DNA from: Deltaproteobacteria bacterium
GTDB taxonomy: Bacteria; Desulfobacterota; Dissulfuribacteria; Dissulfuribacterales; DYLC01
DNA: 64,000 nt
Assembly: GCA_028695735.1 (NCBI GenBank)
Contig: JAQVIJ010000006.1
Location: forward strand, 1-64,000
Reading direction: 5' to 3'
The position numbers and the translations under genes are program-made. The notes beneath the pieces are model-generated. The model did not search any database. It saw nothing but the letters and a program-made list of their open reading frames with translations, and was not told where the DNA came from. Below, one piece after another: positions 17,868 through 26,406 of the stretch; the stretch's first letter is position 1, and the number at the start of each line of letters is the position of its first letter.

Positions 17868-18995
17868 ATGATTATATTTTTGAAGCCGACATGCGGCATA
17901 GAAGGGCCTGAATTAGCCAATATCAACGCTTATCTGGAAAAATTTCCAGGCGTCAGAATCAAACCGGTGGAGTTTCAGGGGGAGACGAGAACGGTCATCG
18001 AGGTGCATCTCATCGGTCAGACGCACAACATCCCTATTGATGCCATAGAGCAGATGCGTGGCGTGGAGCGTGTGATTCGCGTCTCCACCAAATATCGTCA
18101 GATAGGCCGTCACGAGGCAGGCATCTCCCCCATAGGTTTTATGTATCAGGGCCTGCATTTTGATCAGGATTCATTTCATATAGTTGCAGGGCCCTGCGCT
18201 GTTGATACGCCTGAATATACAGAGATGCTCTTTAAATTTTTACAGGGTGTGGGTGTCACCACCGCCCGCATGGGTGCCTATAAACCCAGGACCAGTCCCT
18301 ATGACTTTCAGGGACATGGAGCCGCTTGTCTGCCCTGGGTCTTTGAACTGGCGGGTAAATACGGCATAAAGGCCATAGCCATGGAGGTTCTCAAGGAGCA
18401 GCATATAGAAGAACTCTTCAATACCTTGGAGGCTTGCGGAAGACCTACTGGTGTGATTCTGCAGATAGGCACCCGTAATGCCCAGAATTTCGAATTGCTG
18501 AAGGCTGTGGGATCGCAGAAGGAATTTCCTGTGCTCTACAAAAGGGGCATGGGGCTCACATTGGAAGAGTCCCTGAACGCCTGCGAGTATATTGCCAGCG
18601 AGGGCAATAACAAGATCATCTTTTGTCTCAGGGGCGCAAAAACCCAATTGGGCGCGCCTCACAGAAATCTGGTGGATTTCATTCATGTGCCGGTGGTGAA
18701 GCGGCTTACAAGGCTGCCGGTCTGTATTGATCCAAGTCATTCAGTGGGCAGACGGGACATGGCCCCTGACGGCATTCTTGATATCTTCCATGCCTCGGCT
18801 CAAGGGGTGGTGACTGGCGCTAACATGATTCTGGTGGAGTGCCATCCTGAGCCGGATGCCGCTCTTTGTGATTCACAGCAGGCCCTGAATTTTTCTCAGA
18901 TGGAGCAGTTTATCGAGGATATGCAGGCGGTGAGGGAGACCTACGCCAAGCGGGTGGCCATTGCGAATCGTGCGCTTGTGAGACAGATGTCATAG
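17868..18995 (+). CDS. Divergent DAHP synthase-family protein (class I, KDSA-like)
   Basis: 375 residues. An N-terminal ferredoxin-like domain (about 1-85) precedes the TIM barrel. The motif set of 3-deoxy-7-phosphoheptulonate synthase is present: AGPCAVDTPEY, YKPRTSPYDFQGHG, LQIGTRNAQNFELL, KRGMGLTLEESLNACEYI, CIDPSHSVGRRD and VECHPEPDAALCDSQQAL. The four metal ligands (Cys, His, Glu, Asp) are all recognisable. However, the segment that reads [12 protein letters not shown] in the second copy (41539) is replaced by a longer different sequence (MEVLKEQHIEELF). It would condense PEP with erythrose 4-phosphate, or with a related aldose; the substrate is uncertain. A second, canonical copy in the window makes a distinct role possible. 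Confidence 0.85.
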   Translation: MIIFLKPTCGIEGPELANINAYLEKFPGVRIKPVEFQGETRTVIEVHLIGQTHNIPIDAIEQMRGVERVIRVSTKYRQIGRHEAGISPIGFMYQGLHFDQDSFHIVAGPCAVDTPEYTEMLFKFLQGVGVTTARMGAYKPRTSPYDFQGHGAACLPWVFELAGKYGIKAIAMEVLKEQHIEELFNTLEACGRPTGVILQIGTRNAQNFELLKAVGSQKEFPVLYKRGMGLTLEESLNACEYIASEGNNKIIFCLRGAKTQLGAPHRNLVDFIHVPVVKRLTRLPVCIDPSHSVGRRDMAPDGILDIFHASAQGVVTGANMILVECHPEPDAALCDSQQALNFSQMEQFIEDMQAVRETYAKRVAIANRALVRQMS

Positions 18996-19097
18996 GATCG
19001 TCAGGTGATTCCTTTGATGTGATAAAGGGTGTTACAAAATATGTTGCTTGCAACTGGAAAGGTAAGCGGCGCAATTAACAAAAAAACAGGAGGGAAA

Positions 19098-20717
19098 ATG
19101 AAGCGAAACAAGCAGTTGAAGACAAAACATGTGTTGAGTGGTGTTTTGGGCGGCCTGGTGGCCGTGGGTATGGCCGGCAGCGCTGTTGCTGGTCCTGGCT
19201 CCGTAGAGGTCACCACAGTAGGCGACATCAAGATCAAGATGGGCGCCCAGGTGCGTATCGTGCCCACCGATGAGATGGACAGGGATTTTGGTCTCAGTAA
19301 AGGCCTGACTGCCGCTGAAGAGGCCAAGGCCGCTGCTGCCATGGGGCCATTAGGGGTCGGCGCAGACAGCACCCGTGTTCACCTCACCGAGGCAGGTGGT
19401 GCCGTAAAGGATGGCTATATCCGTGGAGAAAACCGTCTGTTCTTTAACTTCTCCAAGGGCAAGGACTGGGATGTGTATATGGCCCTTGAGAGCGATACTG
19501 TCTTGGATAGAAAGAGTGCAGACCGTACTGATTTTGCCTTTGGTCGTGACACACAACAGTTCGGTATCGAAAGACTGATGGCCACCTTTAATGTGGAGGC
19601 CATTCATTCCCGTGTGCAGGCAGGTTGGGACGCCCTCGGTGTGGATATCGGCTATGGTGGTCTGGTCTATGGGGATGACGATCCAGGTATCGGCATCGTG
19701 GGCAAGGAGGCAGGTTTTAACTGGGATGTCAGGTATCTGAAGAAGGACGAAAAGGAGGCCGGCTTCTATAAGGATGCATATGGCGGCAATACGGTCAACC
19801 CAATCGGTTATCCCACCGATGTCAAGGACTCTGATCGCACCTTTTACTATGGCCTGCTGGGCTATGATGTCATGAAGGATGTTCATGTGGAGGGCTTCTA
19901 TTTCCTGGATGCAAACCACTTGAATACCAAGGAGATCGACCATCACTTCGTGGGCCTTCAGGGTAAGGCCACCTACGGCATCTTCAAACCCATGTTTGAG
20001 GCGGTCTATTCATTTGGTGATTATCGTGAGCCAGGTAAGCCCAACAGAGACATAGATGCATGGGCCCTTTTTGCAGATGTGGCCGTGGATCTCAAGGAGC
20101 AGGTGGCCCTTAAGGAGTTTGAGGCCCACCTGGGTGGATATTATCTGCAGGGTGATGACGATCCAGCCGACAAAAAGCTCAAGGGCTTTGCCTCTGCGGT
20201 GAGCATCGATCGCTTTACCCCTCGTTTTGGCACAGAGCAGGGCATATCTAACGACGGTAACCCCATCTTTGGTCAGACACTTTACTCCATGTTCCCCATG
20301 TACTATGGCAGTGTAAGGGGCGCAGGCATCAATGGAGCAGCCGCCCTGGACAACCCCGGCTTTGTGATGTTGGGTGGTGGTCTTAAGGCAGGTTATGAAA
20401 AATGGACCTACATAACCAATGTAATGGGTATGTGGTTTGACGCCCCTGAGGCAGTGGAAAACTACTTTGCGCTTCAGAAGCTGGCCAATGTCAAGGTGGA
20501 TAGCTTTATGGGTGTGGAGTGGAACAACGAGCTTCGCTATCAGATATTTAAGGAGGTTACACTTAAGGGCGGCGCTGCCGTGATCTTCCCTGGCTCAGGC
20601 GCAGAGGACATCACCAAGGCATTGAATGCCATTGCCCGTGGTGTCACCTTCGACAAGGGTAAGTCCTCCAACGACCCGTCTCTGAGATTGGCCGCGGAGC
20701 TGCTCTGGTTCTTCTAA
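19098..20717 (+). CDS. Outer-membrane beta-barrel protein, porin-like
   Basis: 539 residues from ATG 19098, with AGGAGGG just upstream. A signal peptide ends near residue 35 (GMAGSAVAG). The mature part is made of alternating strands with aromatic girdles, Asp/Gly-rich turns, and a C-terminal LLWFF; a final Phe is the usual signal for BAM-dependent insertion. The codon choice is strongly restricted, suggesting high expression. Probably a general or substrate-selective porin. I cannot assign it to a named family. It has a leader of about 100 bases and is followed by a terminator, so it is monocistronic. Confidence 0.82.
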   Translation: MKRNKQLKTKHVLSGVLGGLVAVGMAGSAVAGPGSVEVTTVGDIKIKMGAQVRIVPTDEMDRDFGLSKGLTAAEEAKAAAAMGPLGVGADSTRVHLTEAGGAVKDGYIRGENRLFFNFSKGKDWDVYMALESDTVLDRKSADRTDFAFGRDTQQFGIERLMATFNVEAIHSRVQAGWDALGVDIGYGGLVYGDDDPGIGIVGKEAGFNWDVRYLKKDEKEAGFYKDAYGGNTVNPIGYPTDVKDSDRTFYYGLLGYDVMKDVHVEGFYFLDANHLNTKEIDHHFVGLQGKATYGIFKPMFEAVYSFGDYREPGKPNRDIDAWALFADVAVDLKEQVALKEFEAHLGGYYLQGDDDPADKKLKGFASAVSIDRFTPRFGTEQGISNDGNPIFGQTLYSMFPMYYGSVRGAGINGAAALDNPGFVMLGGGLKAGYEKWTYITNVMGMWFDAPEAVENYFALQKLANVKVDSFMGVEWNNELRYQIFKEVTLKGGAAVIFPGSGAEDITKALNAIARGVTFDKGKSSNDPSLRLAAELLWFF

Positions 20718-20768
20718 ACACTAAATGCGAAGCCATGTGACATTTCGCTGACAATAAAATCGGGCTTT

Positions 20769-20815
20769 AAAAGGGCTGTATTCTGGCTTATAATATGTCG
20801 ATGCAGCCCTTTTTG
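20769..20815. terminator. Probable terminator after the porin-like gene
   Basis: AAAAGGGCTG (20769-20778) pairs with CAGCCCTTTT (20804-20813), loop of 25 bases, followed by T-rich sequence. The A-rich left arm means it could work in both directions. A TATAAT hexamer (20789-20794) lies in the loop; no matching -35 box was found. Confidence 0.6.
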
Positions 20816-20844
20816 TTTGAATTGTTCGCAGTTGAGAGAATGCA

Positions 20845-21741
20845 ATGCATCTATTTATTTTCATTCTTGTCTTACTGATGGGATGTCTACCACAGTTTAG
20901 TTGGGCCTCGTTTTTGAAGGTGGCTGTGAGCATTTTGCCTCAAAAATACTTCGTGGAGCGCATTGGTGGAGACAGAGTCGCTGTGGAGGTGATGATTCCG
21001 CCTGGCGCCAATCCGGCCGTCTATGACCCCAAGCCTGACCAGCTTAGAAGATTGAGTGAATGTCAGCTTTATTTCGCTGTTCGTGTGCCGTTTGAAGGGG
21101 TATGGGTGCAGAAATTCCGGTCTATGTATTCAAGCCTTGAGGTGCTGGATGTCACGGAAGGTATGGAGCTGATAAACATGGCCGCCCATACGCACGCAGA
21201 TGCATATGAGTCTCATGCCCATGAGCACCACCATCATGAGGCAGCCCTAAAGGACCCGCATGTCTGGCTTTCACCGCCATATGCGGCCTTGATGGCCAAA
21301 AATATGTTGAACGCCATGATGAGAAAGGACCCTGAAAACGCCTCGTATTATAAGGCCAATTATGAACGATTATCCTCTGAAATAGCTGCGTTGGATTTGG
21401 AATTACAGAAGAGGTTCAGCCGTCATGCCAAATCAGGACCAAGAAAATTCATGGTCTTTCACCCTGCATGGGGGTATTTTGCCAAGACATACGGCCTGAT
21501 ACAGTTACCCGTGGAACTGGAGGGCAAGGAGCCTAAACCTGCACAGCTGGAAAAGTTTATTCAGTTGGCGCAAAAGGAGGGCTTGAAGGTCATCTTTGTG
21601 CAGCCACAGTTTTCTAAAAGGTCAGCGGAGGTCATAGCCGAGGCCATTGGAGCCAGGCTTGTGACCCTGGACCCCCTGGCCTATGATTGGTTCAAGACAA
21701 TCAGAGAGGCCTCCCAGGCATTTGATGAAAACGCTAGTTAG
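20845..21741 (+). CDS. znuA: Zinc ABC transporter, substrate-binding protein (ZnuA-like)
   Basis: 298 residues. Signal peptide at about 1-21, then a cluster A-I metal-binding protein. A His-rich loop (115-131, HTHADAYESHAHEHHHH) is typical of zinc rather than manganese binders. Further ligand motifs: DPHVWLSP (His139), FHPAWGYFAKTY and an Asp near the end (LVTLDPL). The usual first His ligand (GASPHDYEP-type) is replaced by Ala58 in GANPAVYDPKP, an unusual feature. First gene of a three-gene operon; znuC starts inside its last codons. Confidence 0.92.
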   Translation: MHLFIFILVLLMGCLPQFSWASFLKVAVSILPQKYFVERIGGDRVAVEVMIPPGANPAVYDPKPDQLRRLSECQLYFAVRVPFEGVWVQKFRSMYSSLEVLDVTEGMELINMAAHTHADAYESHAHEHHHHEAALKDPHVWLSPPYAALMAKNMLNAMMRKDPENASYYKANYERLSSEIAALDLELQKRFSRHAKSGPRKFMVFHPAWGYFAKTYGLIQLPVELEGKEPKPAQLEKFIQLAQKEGLKVIFVQPQFSKRSAEVIAEAIGARLVTLDPLAYDWFKTIREASQAFDENAS

Positions 21742-22504
21742 TGATGTGGTCATAGAATTTCGGAATGTCTGTTTTTCTTATGGACAGACCCCTATTCTTG
21801 TAGACATCAATCTTTCAGTGCCTTTTAGGGATTTTTTGGCCATAGTAGGGCCGAATGGAGGGGGTAAGACCACACTGCTCAAGCTCATTCTTGGTTTTTT
21901 GTCTCCGTCCCAGGGGAGTGTGACTGTGTTGGGCATGTCACCTGAAGAGGCGCGTTCAAAAATCGGTTATATGCCGCAACGGCCTTCTTACAATACATCC
22001 TTTCCCATTACAGTGTTTGATATGGTCCTGAGCGGCCGCATTAAATCCGGTTTTTTTGTAATGGGTTATGATAAAAATGACCGCAAGGCAGCCGAATATG
22101 CCCTGGAGCTTACCGGTCTTACAGATTACAAAAACGCCAGAATGGAAGAGTTGTCAGGCGGGCAGGTGCAAAGGGCGCTTCTGGCCAGGGCCGTCGTCAA
22201 CAGACCACTTGTGCTGCTGCTGGACGAGCCAACGGCCAATATCGATGTGAACGGTAAGATGCAATTTACAGAACTCTTTAGTCATCTCAACCAAGATACA
22301 ACCCTTATCATGGTAAGTCATGATTTAGACCTGTTTTCCAAGGGGATCAAGCGGATCGCCTGTGTAAACCACACCTTGTATCTCCATGCCGCTCCTGAAA
22401 AAGGCGGCCCGTCCTCCTCTTTCAGATGTCCTGCAAAAGAGGTCTGCCCTGTGGAGTTGTTGACGCACCTGCATTTCAACGGCAATGGATTAAATCATGT
22501 CTGA
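21725..22504 (+). CDS. znuC: Zinc ABC transporter, ATP-binding protein
   Basis: 259 residues from ATG 21725, overlapping the znuA end by 17 bases. Walker A is GPNGGGKTT (about residue 42-50), the signature LSGGQVQRALLARA near 143, Walker B VLLLDEPTAN near 163, and the switch His in VSHDLDLF. The C-terminal segment contains two Cys and several His (CPAKEVCPVELLTHLHF), which could sense metal. It powers the permease ZnuB. Confidence 0.93.
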   Translation: MKTLVSDVVIEFRNVCFSYGQTPILVDINLSVPFRDFLAIVGPNGGGKTTLLKLILGFLSPSQGSVTVLGMSPEEARSKIGYMPQRPSYNTSFPITVFDMVLSGRIKSGFFVMGYDKNDRKAAEYALELTGLTDYKNARMEELSGGQVQRALLARAVVNRPLVLLLDEPTANIDVNGKMQFTELFSHLNQDTTLIMVSHDLDLFSKGIKRIACVNHTLYLHAAPEKGGPSSSFRCPAKEVCPVELLTHLHFNGNGLNHV

Positions 22505-23360
22505 TATAACCGTGTTTTTCAGGGAGATGCCTGATTTTATGCGTAATGCCGCACTGGCTGGCATCTTGTGCAGTATAGCCTGTGGTTCCATGGGAAGCCT
22601 CGCTGTTGTGAACAGAATGGTGATGTTTGCCGGAGGAATCGCCCATGCAGCATATGGAGGGGTCGGACTGGCCTTTTTTCTGGCATTGTCTCCCTTTCCT
22701 GTCATTCTGTGCTTTTCGCTCTTCATGGCCTTTTTGATGGCCTTTTTCACACTTCGAAAACAGGACAGGGCGGATGCCATCATCGGCGCCATCTGGTCAG
22801 GCGGCATGGCTATGGGTATTGTCTTGCTGGACCTGACCCCTGGTTATAATGTGGATCTCATGACCTATCTCTTCGGCAGCATGGTGGCGGTTCCGGCATC
22901 TGAGCTGTGGCTGATGGCTGGCATGAATGTGTTGATACTTTTTGCCCTGTTTTTGTTCAGTAATCAGTTTGTGTTACTCTCCTATGACAGAGAAATGGCC
23001 TTGATGAAGGGTGTGCCGGTTACCTTTTTGCATTTTTTGCTGGTGGGACTTATGACCTGTGCAGTGGTGATTACCATGCGCGCAGTGGGGCTCTTGCTGG
23101 TGATAGCACTTTTTTCCATTCCTCCACACATGGCTGAAAAATACTGCCGTTCCATCTGGAGCATGATGTTGCTTTCAAGCATTCTCAGCATGGTCTTTAC
23201 TATATGCGGTATCTGGTTATCATATGTTTATAATATCTCCGCAGGGGCCACCATCATCCTTCTGGCATCCATCGCCTTTGGTTTGGAGAATCTGGTGTCT
23301 GTATGTTTCAAAAACAGATTGAAGAGACCTGAAGGGGGAAATTCCCCAAGACCGCTGTGA
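22497..23360 (+). CDS. znuB: Zinc ABC transporter, membrane permease
   Basis: 287 residues with about eight to nine hydrophobic segments; ABC-3 family. The region GGIAHAAYGGVGLAFFL and the later MRAVGLLLVIALFSIPP are characteristic of ZnuB/MntB permeases. It overlaps znuC by 8 bases. Together with ZnuA and ZnuC it imports divalent metal, most likely zinc, from the periplasm. Confidence 0.93.
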   Translation: MSDITVFFREMPDFMRNAALAGILCSIACGSMGSLAVVNRMVMFAGGIAHAAYGGVGLAFFLALSPFPVILCFSLFMAFLMAFFTLRKQDRADAIIGAIWSGGMAMGIVLLDLTPGYNVDLMTYLFGSMVAVPASELWLMAGMNVLILFALFLFSNQFVLLSYDREMALMKGVPVTFLHFLLVGLMTCAVVITMRAVGLLLVIALFSIPPHMAEKYCRSIWSMMLLSSILSMVFTICGIWLSYVYNISAGATIILLASIAFGLENLVSVCFKNRLKRPEGGNSPRPL

Positions 23361-23386
23361 GATAACTCACCATCCATGATGCAAGA

Positions 23387-23421
23387 CAACCTCCCTGACA
23401 AGGGGGGATCGAGGGGGGTTG
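23387..23421. repeat. Short C/G-rich hairpin sequence after znuB
   Basis: CCTCCCTGACAAGGGGGG (23390-23407) can fold into a 7-bp stem with one wobble, followed by a second G-run. This resembles dispersed G/C-run repeats seen in other bacteria, and could also end transcription of znuACB, though no T-run follows. Only one copy is seen here. Confidence 0.3.
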
Positions 23422-23450
23422 ATTTTGATTCATGGGTGTCATACTCTTAC

Positions 23451-23556
23451 ATATGTGAGCATTTTTCGCCCCTGTCTGCGTGCCTGTCTGCGTGCAACGC
23501 ACAGGCAGGGACAAGCAACGCAGTTGCGAGCGAAAGGGCAATTTTTCAGGGTTCCC
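23451..23556 (+). repeat. Dispersed palindromic repeat, copy B
   Basis: Contains ATGTGAGCATTTTTCGCC, then a 40-base insert, then ACAAGCAACGCAG and the terminal GCAATTTTTCAGGGTTCCC. The insert is the small hairpin seen in copy D with its first 12 bases (CCTGTCTGCGTG) duplicated in tandem. It sits between znuB and the FmdB gene. Confidence 0.85.
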
Positions 23557-23586
23557 CGCTGCCATATACAACAATAAGGAGGTATC

Positions 23587-23850
23587 ATGCCCATACATGA
23601 ATTCCGTTGTAACAGTTGTGACCATGTTTTTGAGGTATTGGTGATGCAGAAAGATGAAATAGCAAATATCAAATGCACCCGATGCCAGAGCCCAGAGGTG
23701 CAAAAGCTCATGAGCGCTCCCAATATGGCTGTCTCGGATGGTCCTCCGGGCCGTGTCACCAGCCCTTCGGGCATGCCGAAGGTACAACACCATTCCTGCG
23801 GCTCAAATAGCTGTTCAGCCATAGAACTGCCTGGCCACAGCAAGGGTTGA
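23587..23850 (+). CDS. FmdB-type zinc-ribbon protein
   Basis: 87 residues. The N-terminal ribbon is complete: Cys8, Cys11, Cys30 and Cys33 in the pattern MPIHEFRCNSCDHVFEVL. The C-terminal half is Ser/Gly/Pro-rich with two further Cys. The family is common next to metabolic or regulatory genes; biochemical role unknown. It has a GGAGG site and ends 1 base before the sugar dehydrogenase gene. Confidence 0.9.
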   Translation: MPIHEFRCNSCDHVFEVLVMQKDEIANIKCTRCQSPEVQKLMSAPNMAVSDGPPGRVTSPSGMPKVQHHSCGSNSCSAIELPGHSKG

Positions 23851-23851
23851 G

Positions 23852-25150
23852 ATGGTTACGGCCCCGCAAGAGACGGTTGCAGTAGTTGGGTTGGGCTATG
23901 TAGGTCTTCCATTGGCCGTATCTTTCGGCAAAAAGATCGAGACCATAGGTTTTGACCTGTCTGAAGAAAAGATTCGCCGTTACAAGGCATGTGAAGATAC
24001 CACAGGACAGGTATCGCAACAGGATTTTGCAAGTGCCACGCACCTCACCTTTACCGCTGACGCTGCTCAACTGCGCAGGGCCACCGTGATTATCGTGGCC
24101 GTGCCCACCCCCATCGATGCCAGCAATCAGCCGGACCTCTCACACCTGAACTCGGCTTCACGTATCATCGGCTCTCATCTTCAGAAGGGCGCTGTGGTGG
24201 TGTATGAGTCCACCGTATATCCGGGCGTTACAGAGGATTTCTGCGCTGCAGTTTTGGAAGAGGTCTCCTCCCTGCGTTGCGGTGTGGATTTCTATCTGGG
24301 CTACTCACCCGAACGTATCAATCCGGGCGATATGGAACATACCCTGCAAACCATTGTAAAGGTGGTGGCTGCTCAGGATGAGAAGACGCTGGATCGCCTG
24401 AAGCGTCTTTACTCACTGGTGGTTACGGCGGGTATTTATCCGGTTTTGGGTATCAAGACCGCTGAAGCAGCCAAGGTCATCGAGAATACGCAGCGTGACC
24501 TGAATATCGCCTTCATGAACGAGCTGGCCATCATCTTTCATAGATTGGGCTTGGACACCCAGGAGGTATTAAAGGCGGCCTCAACCAAATGGAATTTTCT
24601 GCCGTTCAAACCCGGATTGGTGGGAGGTCACTGTATCGGTGTGGACCCATATTATCTTACCCATTGCGCTCAACGGCTCGGATATCATCCGGAGGTGATC
24701 CTGGCAGGCAGGCGCATAAACGATTCCATGGGCACTTATGTGGCTCAGGCCGCGGTCAAGGAGCTCGTTCGAGCCGGAGTGCGTGTGGATGGCGCCAGGG
24801 TGGCGGTTTTAGGCCTGTCTTTCAAGGAGGATTGTCCTGATACACGCAACACAAGGGTGGTGGATATCCTGAAGGAATTGCAGGAATATGGCATAACCCC
24901 CGTGGTTTTTGACCCGGTTGCCGGCAGTGAGGATGCAAGACGGGAATACTCCATAGAGTTATTGAAGGAGCCGCCTGTTGACCAGGATGGGGTCATTATC
25001 GCCGTGGCTCACAGTGTTTTCAGGCAGGCCGGCCCTGATTTCATAAAAAATATGCTGAAGGCGCAGGGTAAAAACGGCGGGGTTGTAGTGGATGTCAAGG
25101 GTTTGTTTGACAGGACGGCCTTTTCGAATTGCCGCTATTGGCGATTATAA
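23852..25150 (+). CDS. Nucleotide-sugar (UDP-HexNAc) dehydrogenase, TviB/WbpA type
   Basis: 432 residues. The NAD-binding motif GLGYVGLPLAVSFGKK opens the protein, YSPERINPGD lies mid-sequence, and the catalytic Cys is in GGHCIGVDPYYL (about residue 260). FKEDCPDTRNTRV follows. The ERINPGD form is typical of UDP-N-acetylhexosamine 6-dehydrogenases (TviB/WbpA) rather than of UDP-glucose dehydrogenases. It makes UDP-HexNAc uronic acid for surface polysaccharide. No other polysaccharide genes are nearby, so the pathway partner must lie elsewhere. Confidence 0.9.
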   Translation: MVTAPQETVAVVGLGYVGLPLAVSFGKKIETIGFDLSEEKIRRYKACEDTTGQVSQQDFASATHLTFTADAAQLRRATVIIVAVPTPIDASNQPDLSHLNSASRIIGSHLQKGAVVVYESTVYPGVTEDFCAAVLEEVSSLRCGVDFYLGYSPERINPGDMEHTLQTIVKVVAAQDEKTLDRLKRLYSLVVTAGIYPVLGIKTAEAAKVIENTQRDLNIAFMNELAIIFHRLGLDTQEVLKAASTKWNFLPFKPGLVGGHCIGVDPYYLTHCAQRLGYHPEVILAGRRINDSMGTYVAQAAVKELVRAGVRVDGARVAVLGLSFKEDCPDTRNTRVVDILKELQEYGITPVVFDPVAGSEDARREYSIELLKEPPVDQDGVIIAVAHSVFRQAGPDFIKNMLKAQGKNGGVVVDVKGLFDRTAFSNCRYWRL

Positions 25151-25162
25151 GGAGGTATTTGT

Positions 25163-25789
25163 ATGTCTAATTCATCGCTTAAGGTCTTGTTGGTCTATTA
25201 TTCACTGTATGGTCATGTGTACCGCATGATTCAGGCAGCGGCAGAAGGCGTTCGACAGGTGGAAGGGGTGGAAGCGGTCATTCGAAGAGTGCCAGAAACC
25301 CTGCCGCTTGAGGTCCTGGAGAAGATGGGTGCGGTGCAGGCTCAAAAGGAGCAGGAGATAGTGCCTGTCTGTAGCCTGGAGGAGTTGAGTGGTGCCCATG
25401 GTGTCATCTTCGGAACCCCAACCCGTTTCGGGAATATGTGCGGCCAGATGCGTCAGTTTCTGGATTCCACCGGTAAGCTCTGGCAAAAGGGTGCATTGGT
25501 GGGCAAGGTGGGCAGCGTGATCACCAGCTCCAATACCCAGCACGGCGGCCAGGAGTCAACCATTCTGAGCTTTCACATCACTCTGTTGCACCATGGCATG
25601 GTGATAGCAGGGCTTCCATATACCTTTTCTGCACAGATGATCTCAAAAGAGGTGACGGGTTGCTCGCCCTATGGGGCATCCACCATAGCAGGTGAGGATG
25701 GAAGGCGTATGCCCAGTGAAAATGAACTGGCCGGAGCCCGCTTTCAGGGGCGATATGTAGCTGAACTGACTGCAAAATTGTGGGGGTAA
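25163..25789 (+). CDS. wrbA: NAD(P)H:quinone oxidoreductase, WrbA type
   Basis: 208 residues, flavodoxin-like fold. FMN-binding features: VYYSLYGHVYRMI near the start, FGTPTRFGNMCGQMRQFLD in the middle, and SSNTQHGGQESTILSF. WrbA reduces quinones by two electrons and protects against redox cycling. It has an AAGGAGG site and lies 12 bases after the dehydrogenase gene. Confidence 0.94.
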   Translation: MSNSSLKVLLVYYSLYGHVYRMIQAAAEGVRQVEGVEAVIRRVPETLPLEVLEKMGAVQAQKEQEIVPVCSLEELSGAHGVIFGTPTRFGNMCGQMRQFLDSTGKLWQKGALVGKVGSVITSSNTQHGGQESTILSFHITLLHHGMVIAGLPYTFSAQMISKEVTGCSPYGASTIAGEDGRRMPSENELAGARFQGRYVAELTAKLWG

Positions 25790-25802
25790 TATTGAGGGAG
25801 GG

Positions 25803-26267
25803 TCAGCGTCTTCCTCTGCCCATGCCCCCACTCATACCCCGGCCACTCCAGCCACTACCTGCGCCATTCTCAGCCCCTCCGCCCATACGCATGAGTCTGG
25901 AGCGTACCCCTGTGCTGTCACATGGGCAGTTCGAGTTTTTGACCGCATCAATGGGCTTGGGGGTGTCTAATTTTAGTTCCTGCCAGGGGGCCTCGTTTGT
26001 CTTCTTGGTAGAAACCGCATTATTATCCTCTGAGGGGATTGATACATGGGTATTGGAGGCAGGGTCTTCTGTAACAACAGTTATTTCCTTCTTCGGACTT
26101 GCATTTGTAATACTTTTCTCCTCAGGCTGTTCCCCTGCCGCAACACAGGTTATTCCCAGAAAATAGAAGACGAATGTGCATAACAGAAACAGAGTAAGTT
26201 TGAAGCCAGACGGTGCTGTTCCGACATTCTTATCCGTTGTTCGACATTTTTGTATTTTATAAGTCAT
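25803..26267 (-). CDS. Secreted or membrane-anchored protein of unknown function, Gly/Arg-rich tail
   Basis: 154 residues from ATG 26267; a GTG ten codons earlier also fits and neither has a good ribosome-binding site. One strongly hydrophobic stretch (roughly residues 25-45) looks like an anchor or late signal peptide. It is followed by a Glu/Lys/Thr/Ser-rich low-complexity part and a tail of Gly, Met, Ser and Arg (GGMGRGRR at the end). I recognise no domain. It converges on wrbA. The opposite frames here give no protein with recognisable features. Confidence 0.5.
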   Translation of the reverse strand: MTYKIQKCRTTDKNVGTAPSGFKLTLFLLCTFVFYFLGITCVAAGEQPEEKSITNASPKKEITVVTEDPASNTHVSIPSEDNNAVSTKKTNEAPWQELKLDTPKPIDAVKNSNCPCDSTGVRSRLMRMGGGAENGAGSGWSGRGMSGGMGRGRR

Positions 26268-26323
26268 TGTCTGAAAGGATTCTACCGTTTTTTTCACGAA
26301 GTTTGTCTTAATTTGTTTGGGGG

Positions 26324-26352
26324 TTGACCAGTTCCTGTTTTTTCGATTAAAA
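26324..26352 (+). promoter_or_regulatory. Possible promoter for the gene at 26407
   Basis: TTGACC (26324-26329), 17-base spacer, TTAAAA (26347-26352). It lies in the divergent gap upstream of the small gene at 26407. Confidence 0.4.
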
Positions 26353-26406
26353 ACACGTATATTCTATTTTGTCAAAGCATAAAAAATGCCACGGAGAGGA
26401 TAGGTC

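Noticed and set aside
19043-19054. GTTGCTTGCAAC inverted repeat upstream of the porin-like gene
   Set aside because: Only 5-bp arms; too short to support an operator without conservation data.
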